A DNA stretch of 64,000 nt from Anabaena azotica FACHB-119 (lineage in GTDB: Bacteria > Cyanobacteriota > Cyanobacteriia > Cyanobacteriales > Nostocaceae), in contig NZ_JACJSG010000035.1 in assembly GCF_014697625.1 (NCBI RefSeq), forward strand, positions 23,885 to 87,884, read 5' to 3'. A program made the translations under genes and the position numbers. Below the pieces are notes generated by a model. That model made no database searches. It was not told the DNA's origin and was given only the letters and a program-made list of their open reading frames with translations. Shown here piece by piece: positions 17,607 through 24,761 of the stretch. Every line of letters begins with the position of its first letter. The stretch's first letter is position 1.

Positions 17607-18026
17607 TTACATCTGCCGATCGCGTCTCAAGTCCCACATGACTTTGTCTAGATACCAGTCGTCTGTCCGTCCGGGATTTAATCGCTGCTGCGACTCTATC
17701 AACCGATGACCGACCTCCGCGTTGCCATTCAGCAATTCGAGCAATTCTCTTGAAAGTTGTATTTTTTTGCTGACTGGGGGCTTTTCTCGCTCTATCTGCC
17801 TTTCTAGTTCTATGCGCTTCCGGTGCGCTTGAGTGAGGACGTTGATTACTTGTTGTTCCTTGGCTTCGAGTTGGCGCAGTTGATACTGTACCGTCTCCTT
17901 CTGCCTGGACAAGTCCGATTTCTGTTGTTGCAGTTGAGACAATATCTCTTGTAGTTGCGCTAACTTGCGTTGACTCTCTGTTAAGCTGTGCATAGGAATG
18001 GATTGAGAAACACTCCAATCCACCAT
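17607..18026 (-). CDS. coiled-coil protein upstream of rep
   Basis: 139 residues with a long Gln/Lys/Glu coiled coil (about 15-95: KLAQLQEILSQLQQQKSDLS, QYQLRQLEAKEQQVINVLTQ) and a basic C-terminus ending in WDLRRDRQM. A longer frame on the same strand (17575-18135) overlaps it, but that frame has non-protein-like composition and is rejected. Similar small coiled-coil proteins accompany plasmid replicons, but no family was recognised. Confidence 0.55.
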   Translation of the reverse strand: MVDWSVSQSIPMHSLTESQRKLAQLQEILSQLQQQKSDLSRQKETVQYQLRQLEAKEQQVINVLTQAHRKRIELERQIEREKPPVSKKIQLSRELLELLNGNAEVGHRLIESQQRLNPGRTDDWYLDKVMWDLRRDRQM

Positions 18027-18286
18027 GCGGGCATAACGCTGATAACAGCATCAGCGAATACCCGCATTTATTTTTAAATTTTTTACTGTTCATCAAGCAC
18101 CTGTATTGATTTAATAAGGGCGATCGTGCTAACAACCACCCATAAGCAAAGCCGTCTACCCGTAAAGGTGACGGCTTTACTTTTGTTGAGTTTTATCCGG
18201 GGATTCTACACTTTCTAATAGATTTGATAGTTGAACTAAACGCTTACGCAGCTTATCAGACCTAGATTCTGATTCCTGTAACTCTT

Positions 18287-18505
18287 CTAAGGTTTCAGAG
18301 ATAAGCTGCTTAATTGTTCCCCCAGCAGTATGTCCCCCTGTCCGGCAAGGGACATCTCCCCTCTCGCTATCATCTCGACTACCTCGGAACGGCTGATTTC
18401 CAAGGTAGACGCTAATTGATCGAGTCTCTGTAGACTGGTGTCCGAAAGGCTCATGCTGACTGTTCGTTTGACCTCTCCTCTCTGGAGATGCTTGGCTTTG
18501 GGCAT
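18287..18505 (-). CDS. RHH (CopG/Arc-like) regulator
   Basis: 72 residues. GEVKRTVSMSLSDTSLQRLDQ plus LASTLEISRSEVVEMIARGE is a textbook ribbon-helix-helix: a short beta strand, helix 1, turn, helix 2. A cluster of palindromes with ATCCTA...TAGGAT halves lies 20-90 bp upstream, which fits an autorepressor. The position (RHH gene, then antisense RNA, then rep) mirrors copy-control modules of small plasmids, where CopG represses rep. The other frame over this region (18177-18557) is a shadow. Confidence 0.65.
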   Translation of the reverse strand: MPKAKHLQRGEVKRTVSMSLSDTSLQRLDQLASTLEISRSEVVEMIARGEMSLAGQGDILLGEQLSSLSLKP

Positions 18506-18526
18506 CTGAGAAAACCATACTTAATT

Positions 18527-18597
18527 TCCTATTAGGATAGCAGGATTCTATTTGCAAAGATTCTATTAGGATGTTAGTATCATATCCTAACAGGATA
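18527..18597. promoter_or_regulatory. operator cluster upstream of the RHH gene
   Basis: Three related inverted repeats: TCCTATTAGGA (18527-18537), TTCTATTAGGATG (18561-18573) and ATCCTAACAGGAT (18584-18596), with an extra half-site AGGAT at about 18542. The region also lies upstream of the plus-strand gene cluster, so one regulator could control both directions. Confidence 0.6.
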
Positions 18598-18620
18598 CTT
18601 TAAGCTTAGGCGAAATTAAC

Positions 18621-18665
18621 AGAGATAGCAGCCTGTAGCCACTGAGGCGAAGAAAGACCTGCCAG
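18621..18665 (+). repeat. 45-bp leader repeat, copy 1
   Basis: Begins AGAGATAGCAGCCTGTAG. It is identical to 19065-19109 except at four positions. It lies 60 bp upstream of the small gene at 18725. The two copies sit at equivalent places before two plus-strand genes, suggesting a shared regulatory or RNA leader role. Confidence 0.7.
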
Positions 18666-18724
18666 CGTGAGCGACGTGACCTGTGCAGCGCCGGCTTTAC
18701 CAACCAAACCGAGGAAATCAACAC

Positions 18725-18904
18725 ATGACCGTAACAACTCAACAACTGATACAAAATGCAGTAACCCTAAAACCAGATACGCTGGTTTACGTAGTAGGCA
18801 CAAGCGGAACGGACTACCCGATCGAGGAAATAGTCTTAGAAGGAGTATTGACTCTCCGCGTTGACGACGAGGGCGACGATGATGAGGAAGGCTCCGAGGA
18901 GTAG
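18725..18904 (+). CDS. small acidic protein, unknown
   Basis: 59 residues from the ATG at 18725 (GAGGAAATCAAC before it provides a ribosome site). An in-frame ATG at 18683 has no such site and would extend into the leader repeat. The C-terminus is strongly acidic (DDEGDDDEEGSEE), reminiscent of DNA-mimic or chaperone-interaction tails, but there is no recognised family. First gene of the plus-strand cluster. Confidence 0.5.
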   Translation: MTVTTQQLIQNAVTLKPDTLVYVVGTSGTDYPIEEIVLEGVLTLRVDDEGDDDEEGSEE

Positions 18905-19064
18905 TTACTAACTCCGTCCTGTGGCTGATGGACTGCCCATCACTGAGTAAAGGAGGTTCCCCACAAACAAATTGAGTTTCTGTATCGTTCCATTCAAGTG
19001 CCCGTAGTTGCTATTCGCTACAGGCTTCCCTCCAATAGCCAATACCCAATACCCCAAATCATGC

Positions 19065-19109
19065 AGAGATAGCAGCCTGTAGCCACTGAGGTAGAGAAAG
19101 ACCTGCTAG
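19065..19109 (+). repeat. 45-bp leader repeat, copy 2
   Basis: Second copy, 38 bp upstream of the gene at 19147. The four differences from copy 1 are at three adjacent central bases and one near the 3' end. AGGT(N8)ACCT within this copy can form a short stem. Confidence 0.7.
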
Positions 19110-19146
19110 GGGTGACATTTGTAAACTTTCGTAAAAAGCGATAACC

Positions 19147-19410
19147 ATGAACAGATTTGTTGAAATTAGAGAACACAGCGCAGCAAAAATCGTGAACACG
19201 TCCGACATTAGCGCTGCGTTCATGGATGGCGGATTGCTGACCCTCTACTTATATGGAGGGCAGACGCTGAAATTCCAGGGGGCATCCGCCGAAAAGCTTT
19301 GGAAAATCATGAGCGATTCCAGCTACTTGATACACAGCGATGAAAATGAAAACACTGTAACCCCCCTTCAGGAAGTGCTAGAAGACTTAGACGTTAAGAC
19401 GAGGGGATGA
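19147..19410 (+). CDS. hypothetical protein of the element
   Basis: 87 residues, N-terminal beta-rich (NRFVEIREHSAAKIVNTSDI, LLTLYLYGGQTLKF), C-terminal acidic helix. It resembles small KTSC-like or surface-exposed accessory domains but is not assigned. It shares the 45-bp leader with the gene at 18725. Confidence 0.5.
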   Translation: MNRFVEIREHSAAKIVNTSDISAAFMDGGLLTLYLYGGQTLKFQGASAEKLWKIMSDSSYLIHSDENENTVTPLQEVLEDLDVKTRG

Positions 19411-19483
19411 TGTTATCTCAACTGATGGCAGTACAGGAGTGCAGCTAATTTCAAAACGAGGAGTGCGATCGCGCAGTAAAAAG

Positions 19484-19666
19484 ATGAGCCTTAACAATTG
19501 CTACGTCCTTCTGATAACGGTATCCAGCCCGGACGAAATTCCTAAGCGAAAGCGCTTACTCATTTATCCAAGCTTGCACGTCCACGGGGATCACTCGGCT
19601 AAGTTTGCAAAGTTTCAAGGCAGTTTTCAAGAGTGCCAAGAATACGTCAACGCTCACAGTTTTTAA
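19484..19666 (+). CDS. small hypothetical protein
   Basis: 60 residues from ATG at 19484. A GTG at 19439 is in frame, but its 15 extra codons run across an extended HIP1 site (GAGTGCGATCGCGC, 19461-19474), so I prefer the later start. The content is beta-rich (NNCYVLLITVSSPDE). No family recognised. Confidence 0.4.
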   Translation: MSLNNCYVLLITVSSPDEIPKRKRLLIYPSLHVHGDHSAKFAKFQGSFQECQEYVNAHSF

Positions 19667-19698
19667 ATTGGGGCAATCGCCCTTTTGGGAGGAGCAAA

Positions 19699-20001
19699 AT
19701 GATAGCGTTATTAATCATCAACCCACCTGAACATACCTCTTTGGTGTCCTTCGTCATTCACAATTTGAAGCTTCAATCACTCCCCCGCACGGGGGAAAAA
19801 TTCAACATCTCCGTACAAAAGGAGTTGGCTGAGGCTTTTGAATTTTTGGAGGACGAGGTAGACGTAGACCTAGTTATCACTGATATCAAGCACATCTACG
19901 ATGTTGGTGAAGGTGTGGAAGAACACATCATTAAGATCCATGCTTGTATAGATCCGACTTTTTGGGGAACTACTTACGGGGGAGAGATTTTTCGAGTGTG
20001 A
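19699..20001 (+). CDS. hypothetical protein of the element
   Basis: 100 residues starting MIALLIINPPEHTSLV. GGGAGGAG lies 5 nt upstream of this ATG, an ideal ribosome site; the longer in-frame opening at 19633 overlaps the previous gene and is not preferred. Predicted mixed alpha/beta. No family recognised. Confidence 0.55.
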   Translation: MIALLIINPPEHTSLVSFVIHNLKLQSLPRTGEKFNISVQKELAEAFEFLEDEVDVDLVITDIKHIYDVGEGVEEHIIKIHACIDPTFWGTTYGGEIFRV

Positions 20002-20066
20002 GAGTGCGATCGCGCCACTATTTTTTATGTTATCCATAGTCCCAATTACGAGTCGAGAAGTAAATC

Positions 20067-20414
20067 ATGCGTAAAAAACAACAAAGAAAAATTTATCCAC
20101 TACGTCATTACATCGATTTTGAGTCTTACGATGACGAACAATCTGAGTACGAAGAAGATTTTGTACTCCATGAACTTGAGGAAAAATACGGACATTGCCT
20201 TGAGGACATGACTAAGTTAGAGAGGCTGTTGTTAATTGCGATGATTGCAAATGATTTATATGTTAATCGATGCGCTAAAGGATATGTCCATGAATGGATA
20301 AAGATAAAGCTCAATCCCTTTGAAACTATGGGCAAAATTTCACTTCGTCTGGATACAGAAGAAAAAGAATGCTTGCTAGAAGCATTGATTGATGGGATGG
20401 AACACGAAAAATAG
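20067..20414 (+). CDS. hypothetical protein of the element
   Basis: 115 residues, with basic start (MRKKQQRKIYPLRHYIDF), acidic middle and helical second half (TKLERLLLIAMIANDLYVNR). No recognised domain. It follows an extended HIP1 site at 20002-20015 and is in line with the small genes leading to the integrase. Confidence 0.5.
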   Translation: MRKKQQRKIYPLRHYIDFESYDDEQSEYEEDFVLHELEEKYGHCLEDMTKLERLLLIAMIANDLYVNRCAKGYVHEWIKIKLNPFETMGKISLRLDTEEKECLLEALIDGMEHEK

Positions 20415-20437
20415 GAGACAAGGATGTTCTGGGGAGT

Positions 20438-21019
20438 ATGCAGATGAAATGCCCCGTGGGTTTAATTTGCGAATATTTTGATGAGTGCGATCGCGCCTAC
20501 TGCAATTCTTTAGTAAGGCCCTGGCCATTGCCTTATTGCATTGACTCTGACGGGCAAAGTGAATGTGAGGTGGAGCTACCCGCGTATAACCACACAATAA
20601 ATAACGTTGAGGATTTGGAGTATTGGGAACGCTACAACGAATGGGTTCAAAGTATACGTAATGAATATTGGCTTGGCGGCTGGTGGGACGCGGTTCTGCT
20701 ACCTTATCAATCCCATCCAGCCGGAGGCTTGCTGGTCATTAAGCCCTTAAGGCTAAATAATGACATCGACTTTGCTTGTCATTCGGACTTTGCAAACGGA
20801 TTCAGTAAGTACATCGATTACTGGGAAGCCTTTGAGCCAGCAGTGCCAATTCATGGCTATCAAAAAATATTTGAACGTTTGCCGCCAACTCCACCACCGG
20901 AGGCGCTACTTGTAGACAAATACTGCATCGAAAGGCATCGTAATATTCGTGATTACATAATGCTCTACTTCTCCGACTTCATCGGATGGGAATCTAATAA
21001 CTTTCTAGAATGGGATTAG
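20438..21019 (+). CDS. hypothetical protein next to integrase
   Basis: 193 residues rich in Trp and Tyr (YWERYNEWVQSIRNEYWLGG), acidic, with a Cys-containing N-terminus (CPVGLICEYFDECDRAYC) that could bind metal. It contains an extended HIP1 site in frame (20483-20496). It ends 7 bp before the integrase ATG and is presumably co-transcribed with it. A partner of the integrase (accessory or directionality protein) is possible, but there is no motif support. Confidence 0.55.
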   Translation: MQMKCPVGLICEYFDECDRAYCNSLVRPWPLPYCIDSDGQSECEVELPAYNHTINNVEDLEYWERYNEWVQSIRNEYWLGGWWDAVLLPYQSHPAGGLLVIKPLRLNNDIDFACHSDFANGFSKYIDYWEAFEPAVPIHGYQKIFERLPPTPPPEALLVDKYCIERHRNIRDYIMLYFSDFIGWESNNFLEWD

Positions 21020-21026
21020 ACAATAA

Positions 21027-22133
21027 ATGACAATAGATAAGAGACTTAAGGAGGCAAACGGACGGCTTAGAAGTTACAAAGTTGGCATCGAAAAAATAGG
21101 CACCAGGCTTTATCTAAGAGCAACAATGCCACCCAAGCCAGAATCAACAAAAACCGACTGGTGTCAGCAAAGAGTTAGTATTGCTTCTGCTACTTCAGAA
21201 GGAGTAAAGACAGCCGAAAAGGAGGCGAAACTATTAAGATATAGACTTGACTCTAGGGAATTTAACTGGAGCGATTACACTGACTTTGCAGCGATGAAAT
21301 CAGCCCCAACGATTGGTGAATTAATCGATGAATTTGAAAGAGAGTACTTTCAGCGTCGAGCTAAAAATTACAAGTCAGCTTCTACGTGGAAAGTTGATTA
21401 TGTATCAGTTTTCAAAACCTTAGACGTTAACAGTCAATTAACATCAGATATTCTGAAGTCGGCTATTTTATCAACTAAACCGGACACAAGAACACGCAAG
21501 AGATTCTGCCTAGCCTTGGGTGCATTAGCTAAATTTGCTGGTTTAGATTTTGACCCTAGCCCATATACAGGTGACTACAGCCCCAAAAGCAGAAAAGTTA
21601 GAGATTTACCCACAGACGAAACCATTGTTGAGTGGTACTTCAAGATTCAAGACGCTAAATGGCAGTGGGTTTATGGAGTTCTTGCTACCTATGGGCTGAG
21701 GAATCATGAAGTATTTTTTCTCGACTTACAAGCACTGAGGAAGGGAAACAAGGTTTTAACCGTGCTTCAGGGCAAAACGGGACGTAGAACTGTCTGGCCC
21801 TATCATCCAGAGTGGTTTGACCAGTTCGGGCTACAAAATGTAAAAATTCCCGACATTATTCTTGATCGCCCTAACTCCGACATCGGCGCAACTGTCAGTC
21901 AGAGGTTTCGTCGAAATGACAAGTTGCCGTTCAAAGTCTACGATTTGCGCCACTGCTGGGCAATCAGAACCTTGGAGTACAGGATAGACATCTCGTTAGC
22001 CGCCCAGCAGATGGGGCATAGCCTGAGTGTCCATAGTAACCTCTATCACACTTGGATTAACGCTCAACATCATCAACGAGCGTTTGATTTGGCAATGAGC
22101 AACAGCGATAGACCACTGCCACCAAAAATTTAA
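21027..22133 (+). CDS. tyrosine recombinase/integrase of the element
   Basis: 368 residues. The catalytic set is visible: Arg225 (YGLRNHE), Lys250 (LQGKTGRR), Arg308 (YDLRH), His331 (MGHS) and nucleophile Tyr340 (SNLYHTW). The first His of the usual HxxR box is Tyr305, a substitution tolerated in some families. An N-terminal SAM-like/core-binding domain (about 90-175) precedes it. The gene ends 100 bp from the right attachment repeat, the typical place for an integrase that inserts in a tRNA gene. It should recombine at the anticodon loop of tRNA-Lys. Confidence 0.9.
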   Translation: MTIDKRLKEANGRLRSYKVGIEKIGTRLYLRATMPPKPESTKTDWCQQRVSIASATSEGVKTAEKEAKLLRYRLDSREFNWSDYTDFAAMKSAPTIGELIDEFEREYFQRRAKNYKSASTWKVDYVSVFKTLDVNSQLTSDILKSAILSTKPDTRTRKRFCLALGALAKFAGLDFDPSPYTGDYSPKSRKVRDLPTDETIVEWYFKIQDAKWQWVYGVLATYGLRNHEVFFLDLQALRKGNKVLTVLQGKTGRRTVWPYHPEWFDQFGLQNVKIPDIILDRPNSDIGATVSQRFRRNDKLPFKVYDLRHCWAIRTLEYRIDISLAAQQMGHSLSVHSNLYHTWINAQHHQRAFDLAMSNSDRPLPPKI

Positions 22134-22154
22134 GCCTAGACTCCGGTTGTCTGC

Positions 22155-22206
22155 GATTTTGTACAAAATCCGAAATGTCCAGTCACTTGTTTAGTGCTGG
22201 ACATTT
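22155..22206. promoter_or_regulatory. palindrome and hairpin between integrase and attR
   Basis: GATTTTGTACAAAATC (22155-22170) is a perfect 16-bp palindrome, suited to a dimeric protein. AAATGTCCAG (22173-22182) and CTGGACATTT (22197-22206), with inner CACT/AGTG, form a long hairpin. They may be integrase or excisionase arm sites, and the hairpin may end the integrase transcript. Confidence 0.5.
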
Positions 22207-22233
22207 TGAGCTACGATAAAGTAAACGGTATGT

Positions 22234-22323
<90 letters not shown>

Positions 22324-22564
22324 TTGAGCAATTATCCCCCCTCAAAGTCTCAGTTTTTAGGCTTATTGAGTGCTGTAGTTTTGGCTAAATTAATAAAAAC
22401 CTGTGCGATCGCGTTACTCAATTTAAGCCAAGTAGCTACCATTGTATAATTTTGGGTATTGTACAAGGTAACTGTAATTTGACGCGATCGCCATCTTCCC
22501 TTAATGGCTTCAGTTTGTCCTAATGTCAAACTAAAACCATGAAATTATTACTCAAATTTACACC

Positions 22565-22981
22565 ATGCCAGCAAAAGACATCTATCATGATGAAGTCAAA
22601 AACGCATTGATTAAAGACGGTTGGACTATCACTGCTGATCCTTACTTAATCAAATATGAGGATGCTGAACTATACGCCGACTTAGCAGCAGAGAAACCAA
22701 TTGCGGCAGAACGTCAAGGACAGAAAATTGTTGTAGAAATCAAGAGCTTTGTAGGTAAATCACTTATGTATGATTTCCACAATGCTTTAGGGCAGTACAT
22801 TGTCTATCGCAACTTGATTCAACTTACTGAACCAGAATATATACTTTATTTAGCTATTGATGATGTTGTCTATGAGGAATTTTTTCAACGTAAATCTATA
22901 CAAGCAGTTGTTAATCAAAATCACCTTTTTTTAATCGTCGTAGATACAGAAAAAGAGGAAATTAAACAATGGATAACCTAG
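22565..22981 (+). CDS. xisH: XisH family protein
   Basis: 138 residues with the XisH pattern MPAKDIYHDEVKNALIKDGW at the start. ADLAAEKPIAAERQGQKIVVEIKSF follows in order; the ERxGxKIVVEIK segment resembles a PD-(D/E)xK nuclease core (Glu...Lys). XisH was first named as needed for excision of the fdxN element in Anabaena, but many paralogues exist away from nif genes. The 3' end overlaps xisI by 13 bp, as is usual for the pair. It sits 242 bp outside the right end of the element, apparently on chromosomal DNA. Confidence 0.9.
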   Translation: MPAKDIYHDEVKNALIKDGWTITADPYLIKYEDAELYADLAAEKPIAAERQGQKIVVEIKSFVGKSLMYDFHNALGQYIVYRNLIQLTEPEYILYLAIDDVVYEEFFQRKSIQAVVNQNHLFLIVVDTEKEEIKQWIT

Positions 22982-23322
22982 ATAAATATCGCATTGTTAT
23001 CAAAAAGATATTAACTGAGTATTACGAATTGGCTAATGCTCAAGTTATCAGCAGTAGGGAAATTGAGGTAAGCGATCGCTTGGCATTGGATGAAGAAAGG
23101 GATCAGTATCTTTGGTTTCGGTTTGGCTGGGATAATAAGAAGCTGATACAGCATATTATCATCTATTTGTGCATCAAAGATGGCAAAGTTTGGGTAGAAG
23201 CAGACGCAACTGATTTATGCGTTGTTGATGACTTGCTATCAGCAGGAATACCCCCAAGCGATATTGTTTTAGGCTTTCATCATCCAAATAAGCGAGGTTT
23301 TACAGAATTTGCCACAGCCTAA
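22969..23322 (+). CDS. xisI: XisI family protein
   Basis: 117 residues: DKYRIVIKKILTEYYELA, DRLALDEERDQYLWFRFGWD, VWVEADATDL and AGIPPSDIVLGFHHP are the standard XisI landmarks. It overlaps xisH by 13 bp, so the two are made together and probably bind each other. Known role: accessory to XisF in fdxN-element excision. In stand-alone pairs such as this one the role is not established. Confidence 0.9.
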   Translation: MDNLDKYRIVIKKILTEYYELANAQVISSREIEVSDRLALDEERDQYLWFRFGWDNKKLIQHIIIYLCIKDGKVWVEADATDLCVVDDLLSAGIPPSDIVLGFHHPNKRGFTEFATA

Positions 23323-23367
23323 GTAAGCAGGGATGATAGGCTATGGCAAATTGCAAAATGTACATCT

Positions 23368-24579
23368 ATGGCACAAAAATGGCTATCGATTATCGGTATC
23401 GGTGAGGATGGAATACCAGGGCTAAGTGCGATCGCTCAATCTCTACTCGCTCAAGCTAACATCATTGTGGGCGGCGATCGCCATCTATCAATGTTACCGC
23501 CAAACGACCACCGCGAAAAAATCCTCTGGACTTCACCTATCAGTCACTCAGTAGAGGAAATTATCAGTCGTCGCGGTCAAGCTGTATGTGTGTTAGCCAG
23601 TGGTGATCCTCTATGTTACGGTATTGGTGTTACCCTGAAGCGACGCATACCCATATCCGAAATCACAATTATCCCTGCGCCTTCATCCTTTAGCCTCGCC
23701 TGTGCCAGATTAGGATGGTCTTTAACCGAAGTAGAAACCCTCAGTTTATGCGGTCGTCCCTCGGCTTTGCTGCAATCTTATATATATCCTGGGGCGCGGT
23801 TGTTAATTTTGAGCGAAGGTAAAAATACACCCGGAATTGTCGCCGAAATCCTCACACAGCGAGGTTTTGGTCATAGCCAAATAACAGTATTGGAACGGAT
23901 GGGTGGCATTCATGAAAGAATATTCACAAGCACAGCCGCAGCTTGGCAGGAAACAGAAATTGCAGACTTGAATGCGATCGCCGTCTATTGTCTTGCTGAT
24001 TCTGGTATTATACCCTTACCCAGAGTACCAGGATTACCAGATAACGCCTATCACCATGATGGACAACTTACCAAACGGGAAGTGAGAGCCGTTACTCTAT
24101 CAACTTTAGCACCCAGCCCTGGAGAATTACTTTGGGATGTCGGCGCGGGTTGTGGTTCCATCTCCATAGAATGGATGCGGACTCATCAGCGATGTATTGC
24201 GATCGCGATCGAACAAAACGCCGCCAGACTACAATACATTGCAGATAACGCCGCCGCATTAGGTACACCCCACCTGAAAATCATCCCAGGTAAAGCACCA
24301 TCAGCCCTGCAAGATTTACCTACACCCGATGCCATATTTATTGGTGGTGGAGTCACAGCAGAAGGGTTGTTTGACATTTGTTGGCAAAAACTACGTCCAG
24401 GGGGAAGATTAGTTGCTAATGTAGTCACTATAGAAGGTGAGCAAACTTTATTTCAATGGTATGAAAAAGTAGGTGGTAGTTTTACCCGTATCGCTATTCA
24501 ACGAGCCGAACCAATTGGTAAATTTTTAGGCTGGCGGGCGATGGCTCCTGTAACTCAATGGAGCGCATTCAAACATTAA
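23368..24579 (+). CDS. cobL: precorrin-6Y C5,15-methyltransferase (decarboxylating), CbiE-CbiT fusion
   Basis: 403 residues, the normal length of CobL-type fusions. Residues 1-205 are the CbiE half (SIIGIGEDGIPGLS, GGDRHLSMLP, VCVLASGDPLCYGIG). Residues 206-403 are the CbiT half with the SAM motif LLWDVGAGCGSISIEW and the decarboxylase region GKAPSALQDLP. It methylates C5 and C15 and removes the C12 acetate carboxyl in corrin-ring synthesis. It stands alone here, between xisI and an antiporter, as cobalamin genes are often scattered in cyanobacteria. Confidence 0.93.
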   Translation: MAQKWLSIIGIGEDGIPGLSAIAQSLLAQANIIVGGDRHLSMLPPNDHREKILWTSPISHSVEEIISRRGQAVCVLASGDPLCYGIGVTLKRRIPISEITIIPAPSSFSLACARLGWSLTEVETLSLCGRPSALLQSYIYPGARLLILSEGKNTPGIVAEILTQRGFGHSQITVLERMGGIHERIFTSTAAAWQETEIADLNAIAVYCLADSGIIPLPRVPGLPDNAYHHDGQLTKREVRAVTLSTLAPSPGELLWDVGAGCGSISIEWMRTHQRCIAIAIEQNAARLQYIADNAAALGTPHLKIIPGKAPSALQDLPTPDAIFIGGGVTAEGLFDICWQKLRPGGRLVANVVTIEGEQTLFQWYEKVGGSFTRIAIQRAEPIGKFLGWRAMAPVTQWSAFKH

Positions 24580-24604
24580 TCTACTGCCATGCAGTAAACT
24601 TTAC

Positions 24605-24727
24605 AGGACTTACGCAACTGGCACAATGGTAGGGTGCGTCAGATGTGGAAAATTTCTTAATTTATCCGAAATTATTCGGTCTGACGCACAATACAGTTAG
24701 TTTAATTATAACACTTGCGTAAGTCCT
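24605..24727. mobile_element. 123-bp MITE with terminal inverted repeats and 7-bp target duplication
   Basis: AGGACTTACGCAA (24605-24617) and TTGCGTAAGTCCT (24715-24727) are perfect inverted ends. Inner GGTGCGTCAGA/TCTGACGCAC also pair. ACTTTAC flanks both sides (24598-24604 and 24728-24734), a clear target-site duplication. It carries no gene and needs a transposase in trans. It lies directly before the antiporter start. Confidence 0.85.
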
Positions 24728-24761
24728 ACTTTACCTGAAAATGTCACACCAGGGCAAAATT

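Noticed and set aside
17575..18135. 186-codon minus-strand frame
   Set aside because: It overlaps the 139-residue coiled-coil gene in another frame, and its composition (Ser/Arg/Thr mix, no periodicity) is that of a shadow frame.
18177..18557. 126-codon minus-strand frame
   Set aside because: It covers the RHH gene in another frame; the RHH fold in the shorter frame is clear.
18944..19005. Small gene after the strong AAAGGAGG at about 18949
   Set aside because: No ATG or GTG at proper distance; the only nearby TTG gives eleven codons.
22565..23322. fdxN excision module
   Set aside because: There is no xisF recombinase or nif gene near; the names describe the family only.
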